Part shown: one piece after another, positions 25,521 to 37,382 of the stretch
How the letters are laid out: each line of letters begins with the position of its first letter
Position numbering within the stretch: the stretch's first letter is position 1
From: Beta vulgaris subsp. vulgaris
Lineage: Eukaryota > Streptophyta > Magnoliopsida > Caryophyllales > Amaranthaceae
Direction of reading: 5' to 3'
Length of the DNA stretch: 64,000 nucleotides
Assembly (NCBI RefSeq): GCF_026745355.1
Contig: NC_079206.1
Span: 35,960,262 to 36,024,261, forward strand
Program-made: the position numbers and the translations under genes
Notes under the pieces: generated by a model
Database searches by the model: none
Told to the model about the DNA's origin: nothing
The model's input: the letters and a program-made list of their open reading frames with translations, nothing else

Positions 25521-26050
25521 AAACAATTACACTAAGAACTTGAAATATACCTTGGATCATAATCACCATCTTTCTCTTTCTTCTTGCCAGCAGTAGACAC
25601 AACCAAAATTTTTCCTGAAGATGCAATAGTTTTCACCTTCTTCGACTTCGGGCTACATTACAATTACAACAACAAAACACTAAGAATTCGAAAAAAAAAA
25701 TATTTGCAGCAAAAATCAAACCAAATTATACCTAGAATCATCATCTCTGATCCTCTTCACCATATTTGCGATGCAACAGTAATGAATTACGAACAAAAAA
25801 ACAAGCTAAATTTCAACAACAGCGAAGCAGAGAAGCAGAAAAATTCTAGAAATAATCACTAATTAATATAGAAGAATCAGTTTTGAAACTAGCGAGAATC
25901 AAGCACAAACTAAATAAAAAACAGTTTCAAAATCGTAAAAAGATATAATCTAATAACCGTTAAATGTTTTTTTTTTTTTTTGAAAAACAAACAAATATGA
26001 AAAAAAAAAGCCCGCGCGCGTTTTGATGGGCTCAGCCCGTCCGACGGAAG

Positions 26051-26079
26051 GTATTGGGTCAGACGGTCTTACCCAATAC
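26051..26079. repeat. Terminal palindrome, right MULE end
   Basis: The arms GTATTGGGT and ACCCAATAC surround an AGACGGTCT core, with mismatches only near the centre. It mirrors the left-end palindrome at the same distance from the terminus. Confidence 0.85.
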
Positions 26080-26094
26080 TTTCACAAATCTTAA

Positions 26095-26777
26095 TCCTTT
26101 GAAAAAAAAATTTAAAGATACTTTCTCCTACCATAATAGTTACAACACTTTTTATACTGTGGATTTCGAGAAAATTATTCTTAATATAAAATTAGATACT
26201 AATAATATTTCATATATATTATATCTAACACTTAAGATCCACCATCACCACCAACCACCGCCACTCGCCACCACCACTATAACCACCACTAGCGATGGCC
26301 ACTGATGCGGGTTGGGCGGGCCAGATCGTGGGTCGTAGCAGGTTGGGCTGAGATTTCATGGCCTAGGACCGGACCATGAAATTCATGGGTTAGGTGGGTT
26401 GGTCCGCGGGCTGAAAAATCTTGGCCCACACAGGTTTTCACAGTTCGGGAAGCGAATCTGGCGGTTCGTGGGCCTAGTGGGCTGGACCAGGCTAGCGGGC
26501 CGGCATGAGAATTTTTTTTTCAAAATTATATAATCATTGAAATTATTCATTATTGTTACATAAAATCTTTAAAATAAATTAAATATATACAATTATTAAT
26601 ATTAATGAATAATTTCATTATTTTAAAATTTGCTTGAATTATTATATATGCAATTTGATTAAAATATATACAATTTGATTAAAATATACACAATTTGGTT
26701 CAATATTTACTTGGACTGGGCTGGTCCGGTTCATGGGCCGGGCTGGACCAGTTTCGTGGTCGGGGCTGGGCGGTTAT
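26095..26777. other. Spacer with GC-rich unclassified repeat
   Basis: There is no gene. An AT-rich stretch (26100-26240) is followed by GGGCGGGCC/GGGCTGGACC-rich blocks at 26300-26510 and 26715-26775 that flank an AT-rich core. This resembles a hAT-derived MITE, but I could not place its ends. The right block runs straight into the Copia coding remnant at 26778. Confidence 0.4.
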
Positions 26778-28680
26778 ATTTGATGAAACAGATAATCTTG
26801 TTACAAGCACACAGGTTGATGATGACTTCAAGATAGGTTTGGTAAGAGATCAAAATCTTATTGATGAGACTTTGGAAGAAGAAGAAGTCATGAGAACAAA
26901 GGCTAAGGAACAACATCATGTTCATGTTCCCAATGAAGAAGAAGAAGAACTAGGCGAGGAAACACAAGTGAATGAATACACTATTGTTGAACCTGGTTCC
27001 CAAGAACAGGGAAGTGAAGATAATCAAAGAAATCAAGTTTCCATCCTAAGCCTTGGAAAACTCATCGTTCCCATCCAGTGGAACTCATAATCAGTGATAT
27101 AAACAAGGGAACTCAAACGAGGTCTCAAATTAGAAATTTTTGTGCTTTTCATGCTTTTCTTTCTATGATGGAACCCAGGAACCATGAAGAAGCCTCACTG
27201 ATGCTGATTGGATTGTAGCTATGCAAGATGAACTTCATCAATTTGAAAGAAACAAAGTTTGGCACCTTGAACCTAAACCTAAACACAATAAGGTTATTGG
27301 TTTTGAAATGGGTGTTTAGAAACAAGTTGGATGAGTTCGGAACCATAGTGAGGAACAAAGGCTCGATTAGTTGTAAAAGGATACAATCAACAGGAAGGTA
27401 TAGATTATGAAGAAACTTTTGCACCTATTGCAAGATTGGAAGCTATTAGAATTTTTGTTGCTTTTGCTGCTTTCATGGGTTTTAAATTGTATCAAATGGA
27501 TGTGAAATGTGCTTTTTTAAATGGTTATCTAAATGAAGAGGTTTTCGTGGAACAACCTCCAGGTTTTGAAAATAAAGAATTTCCTAATCATGTCTTCAAG
27601 CTTGACAAGGCTCTTTATGGGTTAAAGCAAGCTCCAAGAGCATAGTATGAAAGACTTTCTAAGTTCCTTCTTGAAAATGAGTTTAAAAGAGGAAAATTGG
27701 ATTGAACCTTGTTTTTAAAATCTAAAGGAAAATATTTATTAGTAGTTCAAATATATGTTGATGATATTATATTTGGTGCCACTAATGAATCTTTGTGCAA
27801 GGACTTTGCTAATCTCATGAGTAAAGAATTTAAAATGAGCATGATGGGTGAACTTAACTTCTTCTTGGGGTTGCAAATCAAGCAAACAGAAGAAGGAATC
27901 TACATCCATCAACAAAAGTATATAAAGGAACTACTGAAAAAGTATGGTTTGGAGGCATCCAAAGTGAATCATACGTCTATGGGAACTTCAACCAGATTGG
28001 ATGAAGATACTATAGGGACAAGTGTGGACCAAACCAAGTATCGAGGTATGATTGGCTCACTATTATATCTAACTGCAAGTCGTCCTGATATTGCTTTTAG
28101 TGTAGGGATATGTGCAAGGTTTCAAGCCAATCCAAAGGAATCTCATCTCACAGCAGTGAAAAGAATCCTGAGATACCTCAAGGGAATGGACGATTTAAGT
28201 CTATTCTATTCAAGAAGTGATACCTTTAAACTAAAAGGAATTGCGGATGCTGACTATGCAGTGGTCAATAGGAAGAGTACATCAGGTATGGTTCAGTTCC
28301 TTAGTCATAGTTTGGTTTCTTGGAGCACCAAGAAGCAAAACACAGTTGCTTTATCTACAGCTGAGGCTGAATATGTTGCAGAGCAGCATGTTGTTCCCAA
28401 ATGCTATGGATAAAACAACAACTACGTGACTACGGAATTAACTTTGAATGTGTTCCTATCTATTGTGATAATACTAGTGCAATTAGTATTTCTAAAGATC
28501 CCGTGCATCATTCTAGAGTCAAACACATCCATATTAGGCATCATTTTCTAAAGGATAATGTTGAGAAGGGTCTTATTAAAATGGAATTTACGTCAAATTA
28601 CTGATATTTTGACTAAGCCCTTAAATAGAGATAGGTTTGAAAAATTGAGACTTGAACTTGGCTTGATCAAGTTGAAATGA
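26778..28680 (+). pseudogene. Copia pol remnant (RT-RNase H)
   Basis: In order: an acidic linker; KWVFRNKLDEFG; a one-base slip at about 27356, then [44 protein letters not shown]; the catalytic YVDD at 27754-27765; FLGLQI; YRGMIGSLLYLTASRPDI; and the RNase H region with STAEAEYVA and LTKPLNRDRF. Stops at 27643-27645 (TAG where relatives have Trp) and 27703-27705 (TGA), a small deletion near 28385 and a frame slip near 28600 break the frame. The stop at 28678-28680 is where Copia pol normally ends. Confidence 0.85.
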
Positions 28681-29353
28681 TTGCTATTCATTTTTTTTTG
28701 TTTTGATTCTTTGGCATTATGAATGGATGAGCATATTTGATGTTTTTATTTTCTTAAATGCATCACAATCTCAATATGATTATTTCATGTGTATGAGTAA
28801 AAATGTCTGAAAACTGCTCACCAATGTACAATAATATCCCCCTTATTGTTCATAAGACAATTCTATGCCTTAAGTGATAACAAAGGATTAAAAGATTAAT
28901 TGTGTTCCAAAGTAGCCAAATTTCGTTGTTTCCATTCGTTGTTCCCAAACACTGTTCCTAGCGTATTATATCTAGTTTTTATTTTTTTTAATTTTCAAAA
29001 TTCAAAAATACTAAAATAATCTGTTCAGATTTTTTCTCCTAAAAATCTGATTTTCATCTTTTTACTCTTTCCTAACATCTCTCAAGTTAGTTGGAAGATA
29101 TTATCTTTTATTTCTTTAATTAGTTCTCATTATTTATTGCTCTTTCCTCAAAACGTATACAATACACGGTTTATTAATTTTTTCTTATAATTCCTAGTTT
29201 TCCCTTAAAACAAAAATTACTCCTTTTTCTATTTCCATTAAAACCGAAAACACCTCCACAAAATCATGAACATAACAACTTCTCATTCTCTCTCTCTCCC
29301 AAAAATCCGAAAAACCCTCTTCTTCCTCCATTAATACCGAATCTCCAACTCCT

Positions 29354-31176
29354 ATGGATATCTCTCCTAATCTACCAACAAGGGTCCTAAGAAAGAGGAA
29401 GAAAATTGAAGAATCTATGGAGATGGAAGTAGAGGAACCACATGCAAATAGTGAGGGGGAATCGACACTTCCTGTGAGAGGAACAACCAAAGTTGTAAAA
29501 CGAAAATCCACTGCAACTAGGTATGTTCATGGTTTATGCATTGATATTTCTTGGTGTAAGAAGGTTAATTTTCGTCAATTGCTTAATATGATTATGTTTC
29601 AAGGTTGGGAACATCTTTTTGAAAATTGTTATGGACAAAGTTTCATTCCCAAACTAATGGATGAATTTTGTGAGAATTTTTCAATTGATGAAGAAGGAAA
29701 TTGTTCTACACTTGTGAAGGGAACCGACTTTAATTCTGAATTTCTCGGAAAATTATTTGATGTTCCTGTGAGGGGAACCATGTATATTTTAAGAAACAAA
29801 GAGGCTCTTATCCATTTTCTGATATTTCTTTTGATGAGTTATTGTGAAGATTGGTGGAAAAGGAGCACTATTTCTTGATCATAATCTTCTTTCTCCCTAC
29901 CACAAAATTCTCTTCCACATATTAAAGAAAGCCATCTTACCTCGTCTCTCTAAACGTGCTCAAGTTAGCATGTTAGACTTAATTTACATGCATTGACTAG
30001 CCTCTCATAAACACATAAATTTTCCCTCCTTGATGATTCAGCATATGAGTCATTGCATTGAGAATGAATTTGTTGTTGGTTATGGGCTCTAATGACCGAA
30101 ATATTAATAAAATTCAATGTGAAGATTTCGGGGGTTCCTAATATTGGTGTGTCTACGGGAAATATGTTAAATGTTTGTGCTTTGAACAATTTAAATGTGT
30201 GTGTTGTGAATGGGGAAGTGATAAAAGGAAGGGCTAATATTGATGATGATGAGGATGATGAAGAGTATGATATGGAAGAAGAAGAGCTCGAAATTGAAGT
30301 TGAGAAGAAGAAAAGGAACAAAGAAAAAAAAATAGAAAAAGAAAAAGAGAAGAAAAATGAAAAAGAAAACAAAAGCAAAGAAAAGGGGAAGAAGGTGGTT
30401 GAAGAGATGGTGAAATCGGTTGTGGAAGTAACTCGAACTAGTCAAAGAGTTCGAATATGAAAGTACTAAACTCTCCTTCCCATGATGAGGATGAAGGTGT
30501 TGATGTTGATGAAGTGAGTGTGATTGCTAAGGAAGTCTATGAAGCTTGCATTCCTCCTTCTAGGGAACAGACTCCTGTTCCTATGGATACCATACCTCCT
30601 TTTCCTTCATCTCCACCTAAATCTGCCTCTCCATCTCCTATTGCACCACAAAATACTCTCATCCCTCCTTCTATCAAATTACCTTCATTTTCTATTCCCA
30701 AAGATAAGAAACCAGCTGCTGTTCTCATCCCAGAGGAACAACCTACTGTTCCCAATCTTAAGGAACAATCTGCCGCCTCAAATCCTCCTCAAACTGCTCC
30801 CTCTTCCTCCCAAAACCCTACCATTGGTGCTACCTATACCCCATCTCATGCTAAGAGGTTGGATTACTTGTTTACTTTGGTAATGGGTCATTCGGAAGCT
30901 ATGATGGAGTTTGCAACTGAAGCTAAGGAAGTGAGCGGGTTAGTGCAAGGGGTGATGAGCAAAGTTGACAAGGCTTTGGAAGGTCAAAACGTGATCATGG
31001 AACAACTTGGTGAAATGACCACATCTCTCCAAATGATGAACTCTCGATTGATGAAGTTGGAGGGTGATGTGCTCAAGCTTGATCATACCATTGCCGGAAA
31101 TCATAAGGAGGTGATGACTAAGCTAGATGATGTGGTGGAAGAAGTTATCGAGCAACCTTCCTCTCCTAAACCTTAA
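29354..31176 (+). pseudogene. Env-like / plant-transposon-protein ORF of SIRE-type Copia
   Basis: Three frame-shifted segments occur. Segment 29354-29878 has a region resembling the 'putative plant transposon protein' family (FENCYGQSFIPKLMDEFCENF, then a SIDEEGN stretch). Segment 30092-30460 ends in a highly charged Glu/Lys run. Segment 30457-31176 has a Pro/Ser-rich linker followed by a predicted coiled coil (VMSKVDKALEGQNVIMEQL). In SIRE-like elements an extra ORF lies between pol and the 3' LTR. I see no clear membrane-fusion features, so 'env-like' describes position only. Confidence 0.55.
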
Positions 31177-31668
31177 ACTCTATTTTTAGTTTAGCTTTTT
31201 GGGAAGATAACTTCTTTTTTTTTTTTGCCTTTCTTTCTTAAGCATGCTACAATGGAACTATGTTAATTTTATAATTCTATGTTTGATCTTTTTGCATGTG
31301 TGCGTCTCTTGAATGGCTAATATTCTTGGATTGCGGTTTTGAGAGTTGAATGCTTTATTTACTTATATTAACCAAATTGTTTCTCACAAGTTTGGTGGTG
31401 TGATGTGTTTTAGTAGATAATTTCATCTTTTTAAATCGTGGACTAATGTTTTTGAAGATGCCAAAGGGGGAAAGAGAAAGGCAATCAGAGTAAATTTTTT
31501 TAGTCATGGTTTATGTTCTCATGTTTCTTTACAAAAATAAAATAACGAGTCTATAATAATTAATTTAACTTAGTTGCATACTTCGTTAAAAGAGTTTTAT
31601 ATGACTTATGTGTATTACATATTATTATATTATATGCCTTTTGTTGCCATCTTCAAAAAGGGGGAAAT

Positions 31669-33178
31669 TGTTGACCCTTGAGTTTTGAAGATGACTTAAC
31701 CACAAAAAACATAGTGTATTTTATTTATGTTGTTCCTAGGTAATTCATTCTAGAGCAAAGACAATACTTGATTGAAGATTAAAACGGAGAATTAATCAAA
31801 GATCGAAGTGAAGATGTTCGAGTGATGAAGTATCAAGCATGGAATGAAGATTAGAATACATTAGGGTGTATTTATTATCTTCATGTTAAGGTTGAGTGAA
31901 AGCTCAATTAAGTTTGTGGTGAATTCTCAAAGGAACTTGGTTCTGTTCCCATGACAGGAACAGACCTGGCACTGTTAGGAACAAGGTTAGGGAACAAGAT
32001 TTAAAACTGGTTTAGGAACACCTAAATAACTCAAAAGTAGTGCGCATAACTCTAGGTGTGCGCCTAATATGCTAGTTAGAGTTTTTAGGGTTGTTTTACT
32101 TAAGATCCACTATTTTAGGGAAATTGGTATAAGTTTGTTAGGAAAAGTTTTTGAAATGATTTTCGGATTTTATTTAGAAAAATATCTAACCGTTATCTTT
32201 TATATTTCGTTTAAAAGATTTTGTTTTCAAAATAAAATATCTTTCCGTTTTTTAAAAAAGATTTTCGTTTGAAATATAAAACTGATTTTCGTTTTAATCA
32301 AGTTATTTTTAAAAGATATTTTCCTAAAATCTAGCTGAAGTAAATATTTATTTATACCCTAAAAATATGGTTACACACCTAAAACTACTGCTATACGTTT
32401 TGTAGTTAGTGGAGTAAATGGTTTGTTCAATTATCTCTCAAGTTTTAATTAATTTAAATAAGTTTAATTATTCCTCAAGTTTGTAAAACCACGTAATAAT
32501 TATGCTTCTCTTTTTAGTTAAGTAGTGGTTAGTGGGTTAATTACTTATCAAGGAATATTTAATTTAAATTGCCTAATTAATTAAAGTCATGGAGATCATG
32601 GGATAGTGGATTAATTAGTGGATAAAAATTGTCTTGTCTTAATTGTCTATAAATAGGCGCCTAAATAAACAAATTGTGTCTGACTTAGCTAATTTGTCTT
32701 AGTTGTCTAAAAGAGTCAGTGCCTTTCCTAAGAGAATTCATACTTACATTAATCGAGTTTATTACTCTTCCATTGTTTACAAAGTGTATTTTTGAGAAAA
32801 GGGTTTGAGTGAACTCTTGTAAGTGTGAGAAGCTTTGAGTGAAGCAAGAGAAAGAAGAAAGGAACTTTAGTGAAGTTTGAGAGGAACGACTGTTGTGGGA
32901 ACTGTCGTTGGGAACTTGAGTTAGTGACTTAAGTTGTGAATCGAGAGAAAAGTAATAGGTTTGTAAACTGAGTTGTTTTGGCCTATTATAGTGGAAAGTT
33001 GTGTTAAAATCCCTTGTGGTCGAGGTTGTTTCTTCCTACTAGGCCTAGGAAGTTTTTCCTCGCTAAATCTCTCGTGTTTCCATTGTTTGTTCCCAAGTTT
33101 ACTTTTAATTCCGCAAAAAGTATAGCTTATTCTCTCACTATAATTCACCCCCCTCTTATGTGCTCATATTATACAACA
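31669..33178 (+). repeat. 3' LTR of truncated Copia element
   Basis: It begins TGTTGACCC right after a GGGGGAAAT purine tract and ends ACAACA at 33178, for 1510 bp. The internal AATTCACCCCCCTCTT near the end matches the nested solo LTR at 15222-16574. Confidence 0.85.
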
Positions 33179-33310
33179 TCATCATTTGTAGGGAATCCAA
33201 CTACAAGTTTATTGCCAAAATCCTTTCTTAGTATTTCCTATTCACACTACATTAGAAAATATAATTATTTAATGTTCTTTCCTAGATACATTGCTCAATT
33301 CTTTAATTCT

Positions 33311-34983
33311 TGTAACATCCTTGTTACACCATAATTCAAAGGATACAGATCTAATATTTTTCATGCTTATGATATGATAGAATTACGCATTTGAATAACA
33401 ACGCAATCCAATTCACAAGTCATACAATCAAGAAATACATATTGATATCCAATCCATTTCATGCTACCAAACAATCTCAGCAATCACAATCATACAATCG
33501 TTCCCTATCATGATTCTAGGTTCCAATGAAATAACTCATAACCTAACATGATATGAGCATATGCAACTGAACTGGTACGCGTACAAACCTTGTAATAACG
33601 AAGAATCTTCGCTGACTATTTAAACGCTCCGCTTATGAAATTGGGACCTAATCGAATAAGGAAATATTTCAGTGCTACGTCATTAAAATTATTAACATAG
33701 AACAATGTGACTAACTATATAAGACTTAATATCTTTGAATATAAAATAACTACTCTTGTTGTTCATTAATTTTCTTTTTCTTCTTAACTCTATTGAAACT
33801 AACATCTTTTAAGAACCAATAACAATGTGTAGAGCTGATTTTGGTTAGCTTATATTATATTACCTTTACAAACTTCACTTAGACCATTATATCCAAGTAC
33901 TACCAAAAGTCAGATTTGAATAACAAGGTTATTATAACATTATAACTATAACTAATAATCTGATTTCTTTTACTAACTTTATACCTTACTTATACTTACA
34001 AAACTTAATCAGATTTACAACTCCAATCAACTTACCACTTAATAAATTTACAACTTACTCTAATTACAACTTAATTAAATTACAACTTGATACTATAAAA
34101 AATAAAATCAGATTTACAATATTAAGTAATAATAGAGAAAATTATATTATAATCATATTACTATTTTATTATACCACTCAGTCTCACCGGCGACGGAATT
34201 TCAGCAGCGATTCAACCGCTCGAGCCTCGCGCGCGACATTTCGCACGCCACACACCCACACACGGTCGCGACGCTTCGCAGCCACACACCCACACACGGT
34301 AGCCTCGCCTAGAGTCTCGCGCACCCTCTCTTCGCCCAGCAGCAGCGACGATTCATTGCACAGCGCGCGACTTCGCACCACCTCTCGCGCAACTCGCACC
34401 GACTCGCCCAACACTCGAACAACAACACCCTCGCTAGCACACCACACAACCGCATGCTCGACGCACACTTTTGTTCGCACAAAACTCGTCGCACAAACCT
34501 TGTCGCATACTCTCGCTCGACCTCACACAACTCCACCCTCAACTTCGTGTCGCACAACCCCTCTTGCACACTCACACACACAATATGACCTTGTCGAAGG
34601 CGACGAGATTCAGGGGAAAAAGTGACGAGGGAGAAGGAGAGTTGAGAGAGAATTTGAGGGAGAAAAGAAAATGGCTGAGGCTTAGGGTTTGCTGATTTTT
34701 TTTTCTTATTTTTTTTCCTTTCCTATTTATAGGGTGGCAAACCTAATTCTAGTAGGATTTGTTCCCAAATCAACTTCCTGTTTCTTATTTTATTTATTTC
34801 GAAAATTAAATAAAATAAAACCATAATATAATTAGGTATACTAAACGGGCTGCTTAATTAAGTTATAATTTTAGGTTTACCCAAACTGTATTATTTTTGT
34901 AAATAATATTAAAATACTTTCGATTATACTCTTTATATTTTCTTATTTATAAAGAATAACTCCCAAAAATACATAGTATTACA
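33311..34983 (-). repeat. Probable gypsy solo LTR
   Basis: On the minus strand it would start TGTAATACTATG (34983) and end GGATGTTACA (33311). CTATAAATAGG near 34725-34735 is followed by a CT-rich leader, as expected of a promoter-bearing LTR. No primer-binding site, purine tract or matching 5-bp flanks are seen (ATTCT versus GGTGG), so the boundaries are uncertain. The Arg/Cys- and Thr/His-rich open frames at 34184-34625 follow from CGCACA-rich leader sequence. Confidence 0.45.
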
Positions 34984-36286
34984 GGTGGGGGTGGTGGGGT
35001 GAAAGAATGTTTGTGTGTGGAAGATCATGGAGTAGTTAGGGGAAAGATTAGGTAGTTTAATTGTTTTATATTAGAGTATGTAATCAATACTTATTTTATA
35101 AGGTAAGGGTATTTAAGTAATTTCACCCTCCTAAACTTACTAAAAAAGGAAAGAAAAAGTGTTGTAAATATTTTGAAACATCCTGAAATAGAAAGTGTTA
35201 CAAATATTATGATACGAAGGAAGTAACTTTAATCGTACATTAATATATTTTTGTAAATTATAAGTAGTTATCATGTATATTTTAGAGTTATACATTGAGA
35301 GAAAATTAACGTTTCAGATCGATATATTTGCTTTTATATATTGTTAATTAAAAGATAAGATTATACTTAATGTATGAATGATACAAAATCAATTTGTTTA
35401 AGTTATCAGAAAGTCAATCATTATCAAGAAGGTGTATTAACAAAAATAGATAGTTTGAATTTTAATGTTGGACATTACATTTTACATAATTGCAAGTTTG
35501 CAACCTTGAAGAAAAGAAAAGAATTTGAAAAGAGGAGATCATCAAGAAAAGTATAAGAGAAATTTATACTAATATATTAAAAGGAGTTCGTCAACAAATT
35601 AATAACAAACACCTTAACATCTTAATCATATATTAGATTTGTTCTTTACTCCAAGTAAATTATATATAACTTGAAATAAATATATGTAACAAACTAATTT
35701 GAAATAAATATAAGCTCAAACATAGAAGTATTTATAAAGTAAAAACTCGGGGCATCTCCCGAGCTACATACTAGCAGTACTTTTAAAAAGTGAACAAAAA
35801 ACATTGCAGCTAGTAATGAGGTGTCAAAACTCCCTATAGAGGAGTCGAACCTAGGCCTTGCTGATTTTTCAGCGCTAAAAATTAACACACGACAATTTAC
35901 CACTAGAGCAAAACGCAAGATTGTTACTTAGCACGTGCAAAATATATATAAATTAAACTGAATTGCTTGTTCAAAAGAGAAAATAATTTTCTATATTTTT
36001 GATGGAACACGTGCCACCCACGACCCAAGGTAGATCCACCCTAAAATAGGATACACATGGTTAAGAGTGCACAAAATCAGTTAACGAACAAGTAAATTTA
36101 ATTATCTTTCCCTCCCCTCAAAACCCCCAATGAAACTCACTCGAACTTTAATGAGATCTTTGGTGAGTGGTAACAATAAGGCCTATTCAACTACACATAT
36201 TTTATTAATTGTAATAAAGTCTTAAGTGGTTAATAAAGTCTCATACATTTCATCCACACATATTTTTCTTTATCATAGACGATGTG
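34984..36286. other. Intergenic spacer; no gene recognised
   Basis: AT-rich sequence with no coding potential beyond short chance frames. Stowaway-like, decayed sequence is possible at 35135-35225. A SINE-like unit is listed separately. Confidence 0.5.
35745..35930 (-). mobile_element. tRNA-derived SINE-like unit
   Basis: Read on the minus strand, an A-box-like GCTCTAGTGGTAA (about 35904-35916) is followed about 60 bp on by a B-box-like GGTTCGACTCC (about 35840-35850). A GC-rich hairpin (CTCGGG...CCCGAG) and a T-run come after. This is the order of pol III promoter boxes in plant SINEs. The box spacing is somewhat long and no target duplication was found. Confidence 0.4.
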
Positions 36287-36727
36287 TAGGGCTGGCAAAG
36301 GTGATCCAACTCGACAACTCAATCCGAACCTAACTCGAAGTAAGCAAGTTAGAATAAAGATCTTTAACCTATTTAAGTAAATGGGTTGTCACGATTGACC
36401 TATTTAATTAAACAGGTTAGGTTCAAGTTGACATTTCTAACTTGAAAATAACGTTCTTCGACCTTATTAACTTATATAGATAATTCTTGAAAAAAAATTG
36501 ATAAGTTTAAAATTTGGTTAAAAAAAAGTAAAATATCATTAAAATAGATCCTAATTATTATAGACAACTCTAAACATACATATTTTAAATAGTGAACTTC
36601 CTTATTTAACTTTTTAAGAAAATAATTACTTTTCAATATAATAATAATAATAATAATGATTAAATGGATTAAACAATTTATGTATGTAATCCTCCATAAT
36701 TTTAAAAGATTTTATAAATACATTTTA

Positions 36728-36728
<1 letters not shown>

Positions 36729-36783
<55 letters not shown>
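36729..36783. repeat. (TA)n microsatellite
   Basis: About 27 TA dinucleotides lie near the 5' end of the solo LTR. Confidence 0.95.
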
Positions 36784-36787
<4 letters not shown>

Positions 36788-37266
36788 ATATATATAAACA
36801 TAATCTAGTTTCAAAATGATTTGAATATTTAAAAAGGTTGACTATTTTTAAAAGTCAAATAAAATTATTTTGAGGATTTAAGAAAGTTAAGAATATTTTA
36901 ATTAAGCATGCTTTGATCAAAGTTTTAAATACTAATTTATATTGGAAAAAGAAGTCTAATGGACTTGAGGAAACTAAAATCCTAAAAGGATAAGGAAAAG
37001 GAGTCATATTGATGATTAAAGTTCTAAATTATTTATCTTATTCATCATCAATTTTCATTAAGCCTTATCTCTTTTTCCTAAGTCCAAAAAGGAAGCCTTC
37101 TTATAAATATCCTAACACCCAATTATTTTACCCCACACAAGAATTATTTTCTCTCTCCTCTCACTCAAATCACACGCCATTCTTCTCTCTCTTCCACGGC
37201 TTTCTCTCTCTTTCTCTCTCTTTCTCTCTTTCAAGTTCTTTCTTTCTTCTTGTTCAAGTAACGTTT

Positions 37267-37382
37267 CTTCTTCAACAAGAAACGTCATTAAGCTTTCAAA
37301 ATCACCAAGGAATTACCGCCGATGCTTCTTCAACAAGAAACGTCATTAAGCTTTCAAAATCACCAAGGAATTACCGCCGATG
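37267..37382 (+). repeat. 58-bp perfect tandem duplication
   Basis: Unit 37267-37324 is repeated exactly at 37325-37382 (starting CTTCTTCAACAAGAAACG), in the leader of the solo LTR. This suggests a recent local duplication. Confidence 0.9.

Larger units (their letters stand above)
17571..25763 (-). pseudogene. Ulp1/C48 SUMO-protease-like gene captured by the MULE
   Basis: A minus-strand multi-exon gene starts at the ATG at 25763 (MVKRIRDDD, then a basic PKSKKVK stretch) and ends at 17571. Approximate coding blocks are 25732-25763, 25553-25647, 24035-24122, 23130-23957, 22911-23160, 22294-22640, 21703-21938, 21221-21373, 20467-20853, 19679-19990, 19290-19660, 18863-19110, 18304-18430, 17990-18190 and 17571-17890. 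An N-terminal domain typical of plant transposon Ulp1 proteins (ISDVLGLPVSDK) precedes acidic exons and a C48 catalytic domain. Visible catalytic residues are the His in DHYTVLVL, the Asp in ENIDNR and the Cys in NDCGVYAIKSME. The usual oxyanion Gln is replaced by a WRN-type sequence, as in some plant transposon members. A frameshift near 24080, a frame change at 23709 and in-frame stops near 23071 and 21272 indicate decay. A working product would cleave SUMO-like conjugates. Confidence 0.75.
10277..26085. mobile_element. 15.8-kb Mutator-like element carrying transposase and Ulp1 genes
   Basis: The left end begins GAGAACGTATTGTGTCGG. The right end, read inward on the minus strand, begins GTGAAAGTATTGGGTAAG. 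The two ends align as terminal inverted repeats over at least 35 bp, with further similarity inward (GTCCGACG, then a GCGCG-rich block). Flanks are TAATCTTAA (10268-10276) and AAATCTTAA (26086-26094), 8 of 9 bases alike, which is the 9-bp target duplication expected of MULEs. Inside are a FAR1-type transposase on the plus strand and a convergent Ulp1 protease gene on the minus strand. MULEs with Ulp1 genes are known in plants (Kaonashi/KI-MULE type). Both genes here are broken, so this copy is probably not autonomous. Confidence 0.85.
26778..33178 (+). mobile_element. 5'-truncated Copia (SIRE-like) retrotransposon
   Basis: The element starts abruptly in the integrase-to-RT linker. It continues through reverse transcriptase and RNase H (to 28680), a long spacer with env-like ORF remnants (29354-31176), a purine tract AAAAAGGGGGAAAT (about 31655-31668) and one LTR (31669-33178). 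Gag, protease, most of integrase and the 5' LTR are missing. The pol order and YVDD box place it in Copia; the extra downstream ORF region places it near SIRE/Maximus. The LTR family is the same as the solo LTR at 15222-16574. Confidence 0.85.

Noticed and set aside
29965..30445. Minus-strand Phe/Ser-rich ORFs
   Set aside because: They are antisense to the Glu/Lys-rich env-like segment of the Copia element.
34184..34625. Arg/Cys-rich and Thr/His-rich overlapping ORFs
   Set aside because: They arise from CGCACA/CACACA-rich leader sequence of a probable LTR; composition is low complexity in all frames.
35758..35785. GC hairpin plus T-run as a transcription terminator
   Set aside because: A bacterial-type terminator is not meaningful here; it fits better as the 3' part of a SINE-like unit.
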